A program made the position numbers and the translations under genes. Of a DNA stretch of 27,247 bases, positions 23,904 to 27,247 are shown piece after piece (positions within the stretch are counted from its first letter, which is position 1; each line of letters opens with the position of its first letter). A model generated the notes under the pieces. It did no database searches. It saw only the letters and a list, made by a program, of their open reading frames with translations, and had not been told where the DNA came from. This DNA is from Pancytospora philotis (taxonomy: Eukaryota; Microsporidia), in NCBI GenBank assembly GCA_023647555.1, contig JALRLY010000222.1, positions 1 to 27,247 of the forward strand, written 5' to 3'.

Positions 23904-25559
23904 ATGGGCATGCAGATTAGTAGAAGGCTTCTGGCAGTCGGACTCATGCTCATCCACCTGGAGGCGGCAAACGCCGTGGACCCGGCTCAGGACGGTGGCG
24001 TGGCCGAACAGCAGCTTAAGAAGCAAACCAGGAATGCGATTGAAATCGCTGAGGAGATCATACAGGCGCAGAGTGATCCTAGCCGCAAGAATATCAGAAA
24101 ATCAAATAGCTTGGTGCAGGAACTCGAAACGGTCCTGGACGAGGAAGAGGCGGTCGAATCCGGGGATTTCGTAACCGGGGCAGAGCATGGGATGGGCACT
24201 AAATCCCAGGTGATGGAGGATTCTAATGATGACTTCGGGCCTGTCGAGGAGCCCGCTACGAGTGACTCTCGCGACTTTTTCAATCGTGAGGCGTCAATCG
24301 ACAGGGATACCAAGGGTGGAGATGACAAAAGCATTGCCTACGGGAATCCCGAAGATGCTGAATACTCCAGTGATGCATCTGAGTTGTCAGAGGTTCGCAA
24401 TCTTCACAAACTCCTGCATGAAGAAGATAGCGAAACCCTGTCCAATATTGAAGAAATCGCGTCTTCCGTATATGACGGCGTTCCCCCAACCGAAGAGACG
24501 GATATGGAGCCTGCCGATAATTCATTTTTCAAGCGCAGGGGCGTTATACCAACTGATGAAGAGTCCAAGATGGATCCCGTCGATTCTTCGTCTTTTGAAA
24601 TTGAAGGCGCCCCCTCGACCGAAGAGACAAAGGCGGAGTCCGTCGTTAATCCGCCTTTCGAACGCAGGGGCGTTTCTTCGACCGAAGATAGAAGCGCTGA
24701 AGCTGAGAACAGCGATGTTTATGGATTCGCGCATCTGTATGAAGAGGCGTCCAGCCCTGATAACGATGGAGTAGGCTCTGATATCCCCAACGAGAGCGAA
24801 GAGTCAGACAGCTTTGAGATCGTCAACGAGCACAATGGTAGCTCTAAGACCGTCGGTGGAGACAATGTCGACTTCGAGATTGTCAGCGATTACTTTGAAA
24901 GCACTGAGAAGGCCGGTGAAGAAAGTAGCGAGTTTGTGGTCTTCAGCGAGGACGCAGGCAACGATGGCTACAGCAAAGACTCAGATCCGTATATGCGCGG
25001 CAGAGCCCCTGTTTCCACTGTTCCCATGGATGAGCCACTCACCCCAGCGGCTGAGTCCACGCCGCATGGTGATAGCACCATGGCTGAGCAGGCCGCGCAG
25101 TATGAAAACTCCTACATGCCCGAGGATGCAGCGTCCGAGGCCAACGAGTACAGATTTACCAGCGAAAGCGTCAGCTCTGACAAGGATGCAGTGCCTTCGG
25201 ACAGCAGCGATGCCCTTACGATCCGTCATACTAGTACCGAGTACGAAGATGCCAGCACTGAGCAGGTCAATCGCGCCAACCCCGGCATTTCTGGATCCAG
25301 CGACAGGCCTGATGCCCGCGAGCTGAGAGAGAGGGCCGATAAGCTCAAGGATGATGCCGACGAGCTCCAGTCCAAGGCCCACAGCGTTGCTGACCGCATC
25401 GAGGAGGGCGACAGCGCCGCCGACGAGGACGAGCTGAGAAAGGAGGCGGAGGAACTCGAAGAGACCAGCCAAAGGATCCAAGAGGATGCCGGGGCATTCA
25501 CATCTGTGCTGCGCAGGCTCGGGCGGCGATTCTTCAACTGGATTACTGGCAACTCCTAA
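23904..25559 (+). CDS. Secreted acidic cysteine-free repeat protein, 551 aa
   Basis: I do not recognise a family. The N-terminus MGMQISRRLLAVGLMLIHL with AANA gives a good signal peptide, cleaved near residue 23. The mature protein is strongly acidic, rich in Ser, Glu and Asp, has no cysteine at all and has a single Trp near its end. Residues 192-266 hold about 3.5 imperfect repeats of 21-22 residues, starting GVPPTEE, GVIPTDEE, GAPSTEE and GVSSTED. Residues about 304-350 hold three 20-residue units with FEIV, FEIV and FVVF at exact spacing. A Glu/Lys/Ala coiled coil spans about 465-530, and the end is basic and amphipathic (LRRLGRRFFNWITG). No cysteine and an acidic core recall polar tube protein 3, which is much longer. 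A secreted effector is the other option. The ATG is preceded by AATAAATA and GGG; a second ATG lies two codons on. Confidence 0.8.
   Translation: MGMQISRRLLAVGLMLIHLEAANAVDPAQDGGVAEQQLKKQTRNAIEIAEEIIQAQSDPSRKNIRKSNSLVQELETVLDEEEAVESGDFVTGAEHGMGTKSQVMEDSNDDFGPVEEPATSDSRDFFNREASIDRDTKGGDDKSIAYGNPEDAEYSSDASELSEVRNLHKLLHEEDSETLSNIEEIASSVYDGVPPTEETDMEPADNSFFKRRGVIPTDEESKMDPVDSSSFEIEGAPSTEETKAESVVNPPFERRGVSSTEDRSAEAENSDVYGFAHLYEEASSPDNDGVGSDIPNESEESDSFEIVNEHNGSSKTVGGDNVDFEIVSDYFESTEKAGEESSEFVVFSEDAGNDGYSKDSDPYMRGRAPVSTVPMDEPLTPAAESTPHGDSTMAEQAAQYENSYMPEDAASEANEYRFTSESVSSDKDAVPSDSSDALTIRHTSTEYEDASTEQVNRANPGISGSSDRPDARELRERADKLKDDADELQSKAHSVADRIEEGDSAADEDELRKEAEELEETSQRIQEDAGAFTSVLRRLGRRFFNWITGNS
24477..24701 (+). 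repeat. Imperfect 21-22-codon repeats in the acidic protein
   Basis: Three full units, 24477-24539, 24540-24605 and 24606-24668, and a partial fourth to about 24701. Each starts with Gly-Val or Gly-Ala and a (P/S)T(E/D)E core. The first three end near FFKRR, FEIE and FERR, and a motif with Pro, Val/Ala and Asn/Asp lies in the middle. Confidence 0.75.
24813..24992 (+). repeat. Three 20-codon units with FEIV-like cores
   Basis: Phe codons at 24813, 24873 and 24933 start FEIV, FEIV and FVVF, exactly 60 bases apart. Each is preceded by Asp or Glu and followed by a Ser/Glu/Gly-rich spacer. Confidence 0.7.
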
Positions 25560-25700
25560 GAATAAATTATTGGCTAAGCTGTGTTTAATTTTGCATTGGG
25601 GCGTGTGTGGCCGCCCGGCCCGCCATGCCTGAGAGCGTTGCTCAGTAACTTTCCTCCAACACGTGCGCGCCTGCGACCCAAAACCTCTCCATTTGTTGAG

Positions 25701-25714
25701 CAAAAATTTTACCC
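25701..25714 (+). promoter_or_regulatory. Start-proximal AAAAATTTT-ACCC element of beta-tubulin
   Basis: CAAAAATTTTACCC ends four bases before the ATG at 25719. It excludes the longer frame that opens at a TTG-type start at 25581. Confidence 0.8.
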
Positions 25715-25718
25715 TCGT

Positions 25719-27044
25719 ATGAGCGAGATTGTGCACATTCAGGCAGGCCAATGCGGAAACCAGATTGGCAAGAAGTTCTGGGAGACGATAGGCTCGGAGC
25801 ACGGGCTCGACCTGAGCGGGAACTACGTCGGCGGCGACAGCGTGCAGACCGACCGCATCGGCGTGTACTACAACCAGTCCTCCGTCGGCAAGTACGTGCC
25901 GCGCGCAGTCCTTGTTGATCTCGAGCCTGGCGTGATGGCGAGCATCAAGGAGGGCGCGTCGGGCGATCTGTTCCGTCCGGACAACATCGTGTACGGCCAG
26001 AGCGGCGCAGGCAACAACTGGGCGAAGGGCCACTACACGGAGGGCGCCGAGCTGGTCGACAGCATCCTGGACGTGGTGCGCAAGGAGACCGAGAAGTCCG
26101 ACTCGCTGCAGGGCTTCCAGCTCACGCACTCGCTCGGCGGCGGCACCGGTGCCGGTCTCGGCACGCTCCTCGTCTCCAAGATCAAGGAGGAGTACCCGGA
26201 CCGCATGCTCGCCACGTTCTCTGTGGTGCCCTCGCCCAAGGTTTCCGACACCGTCGTGGAGCCGTACAACGCCACGCTTTCCATCCACCAGCTCGTCGAG
26301 AACGCCGACGAGACGTTCTGCATTGACAACGATGCGCTGTACGATATCTGCCACAACACGCTCAAGATCAAGAGCCCGAGCTACGACAAGCTCAACTCGC
26401 TCGTGGCCCTTGTGATGAGCGGCGTGACGACCTGCCTGCGCTTCCCCGGCCAGCTCAACAGCGATCTGCGCAAGCTCGCTGTGAACATGGTGCCCTTCCC
26501 GCGGCTCCACTTCTTCTGTGTGGGCTTCGCGCCGCTCGTTGCCGAGGGCTCCTCGCGCTACAAGACGTTCTCCGTCAGCGAGCTCACCGCGCAGATGTTC
26601 GACTCGAACAACATGATGACCGCCTGCGACCCGCGCCACGGCCGTTACCTCACCGCCGCCGCCGTCTTCCGCGGCAAGATCTCCATGCGCGATGTCGAGG
26701 AGCAGATGTCCACCGTCCAGGCCAAGAACTCCGACTACTTCGTCGAGTGGATCCCGAACAACGTCCAGACCGCCGTCTGCAACATCCCGCCGACCGGGCT
26801 GGACATGTCGGCGACGTTCATCGGCAACACCACCTCCATCCAGGAGCTCTTCCGCCGTGTGTCGGACCAGTTCACCGTCATGTTCAAGCGCAAGGCCTTC
26901 TTGCACTGGTACACCGGCGAGGGCATGGACGAGCTCGAGTTCTCCGAGGCCGAGTCGAACCTCAACGATCTGCTGAGCGAGTACCAGCAGTACCAGGAGG
27001 AGGCTGTCGAGTACAGGGACGAGATTGCTTTTGTCAGTAAGTAA
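25719..27044 (+). CDS. TUB2: Beta-tubulin, 441 aa
   Basis: Beta subunit of the microtubule heterodimer, forming spindle and cytoplasmic microtubules. The order is GQCGNQIG near the N-terminus (about 10-17), the tubulin GTP-binding signature GGGTGAGLG (140-148), [46 protein letters not shown] and TAAAVFRG. It ends after [14 protein letters not shown]. Residues His6, Ala165, Phe167, Glu198 and Phe200 are all present, the set linked to benzimidazole sensitivity. The start reads MSEI instead of the near-universal MREI autoregulatory tetrapeptide. The C-terminal tail ([10 protein letters not shown]) is short and only weakly acidic, whereas beta-tubulin tails are usually Glu-rich. A 46-residue upstream extension in frame is rejected on homology and on the AAATTT-ACCC element. 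Confidence 0.98.
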   Translation: MSEIVHIQAGQCGNQIGKKFWETIGSEHGLDLSGNYVGGDSVQTDRIGVYYNQSSVGKYVPRAVLVDLEPGVMASIKEGASGDLFRPDNIVYGQSGAGNNWAKGHYTEGAELVDSILDVVRKETEKSDSLQGFQLTHSLGGGTGAGLGTLLVSKIKEEYPDRMLATFSVVPSPKVSDTVVEPYNATLSIHQLVENADETFCIDNDALYDICHNTLKIKSPSYDKLNSLVALVMSGVTTCLRFPGQLNSDLRKLAVNMVPFPRLHFFCVGFAPLVAEGSSRYKTFSVSELTAQMFDSNNMMTACDPRHGRYLTAAAVFRGKISMRDVEEQMSTVQAKNSDYFVEWIPNNVQTAVCNIPPTGLDMSATFIGNTTSIQELFRRVSDQFTVMFKRKAFLHWYTGEGMDELEFSEAESNLNDLLSEYQQYQEEAVEYRDEIAFVSK

Positions 27045-27165
27045 ATTATTGGAGGCTAGTACATTTTTTATCAGAGGGTTTGCATCTATTTTTTTAATAC
27101 AATTAGTAGATCATTCAGTGTAATAAATTTACTTAAGGAGTATAATATTATGATCATTCAACTAT

Positions 27166-27247
27166 TCACGCTCGCTCCTGCGTCCCCTGTGCGCATCCGC
27201 GCACCAGCTCCTCCACCGCCAGTTCAGGCCGCGCGCCGTCCCCTTCC
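27166..27247 (-). CDS. Possible 3' end of a minus-strand gene (partial)
   Basis: Base composition switches abruptly from A/T-rich to G/C-rich at about 27169. On the minus strand one frame is open from the window edge for 26 codons to a TGA at 27166-27168, ending in CAQGTQERA. A/T-rich sequence with TATAATATTA follows the stop. This fits the C-terminus of a gene convergent with beta-tubulin, but the piece is too short to identify, and another minus-strand frame is also open (to a TAG at 27162). Confidence 0.35.
   Translation of the reverse strand, partial: EGDGARPELAVEELVRGCAQGTQERA

Noticed and set aside
25581..25718. 46-residue N-terminal extension of beta-tubulin
   Set aside because: Non-ATG start, no homology, and the AAATTTT-ACCC element sits inside it right before the true ATG.
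24981..26906. 641-codon open frame on the minus strand across beta-tubulin and the end of the acidic protein gene
   Set aside because: It lies opposite well-supported coding sequence, and its Val/Ala/His/Leu-rich product is what G/C-ending codons give on the complement.
1..27247. Bacterial operons, insertion sequences, CRISPR arrays or a viral block
   Set aside because: Every recognisable product is eukaryotic; no transposase, repeat-spacer array or viral gene is seen, and genes are separate and on mixed strands.

Overview
The window looks like nuclear DNA of a microsporidian or a close relative. Genes are intron-free and closely spaced on both strands. Most have A/T-rich AAATTT-type and CCC/GGG elements within a few bases of the ATG, which is the known microsporidian start-proximal signal. 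The proteins are eukaryotic and often at or below the minimal length of their families: beta-tubulin, haspin, casein kinase 1, Sly1, a Sed5-type syntaxin, Urm1, AspRS, an LSm protein and a homeodomain protein. The conserved genes have very G/C-rich third codon positions. The lineage-specific genes do not. The species cannot be named from this sequence.

Layout. 1-5734: two tandem minus-strand members of a large unrecognised family; the second ends in a CaaX-like CIIC. 5735-6756: about 1 kb with a candidate broken gene for a small secreted protein, frameshifted by a perfect 13-bp tandem duplication. 6757-8741: two convergent, unrecognised, largely helical proteins, one with a signal peptide. 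9190-10954: a homeobox gene, with a cluster of TAAT sites in its upstream gap. 10955-17234: AspRS, a Tim17/22-like protein, a Sed5-like Qa-SNARE, an eIF3a-like candidate, a tail-anchored protein, an LSm/Sm protein and a small protein with a PP1-docking RVSF motif. 17527-23737: haspin kinase, Sly1, a short RecA/Rad51-like ATPase, casein kinase 1 and Urm1. 23904-27044: a secreted, acidic, cysteine-free repeat protein and beta-tubulin. The last 82 bases may hold the 3' end of another minus-strand gene.

How the genes fit together. Sed5 and Sly1 are a known ER-Golgi fusion pair, and this Sed5 keeps the DRTxEF N-peptide that binds Sly1. Haspin, the RVSF protein and beta-tubulin would act in mitosis. 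AspRS, Urm1 (tRNA thiolation) and possibly eIF3a serve translation. The Tim17/22-like protein would serve a mitosome. The most likely host-facing or lineage-specific novelties are the tandem CaaX family, the candidate frameshifted secreted gene, the 308-residue signal-peptide protein and the acidic repeat protein.
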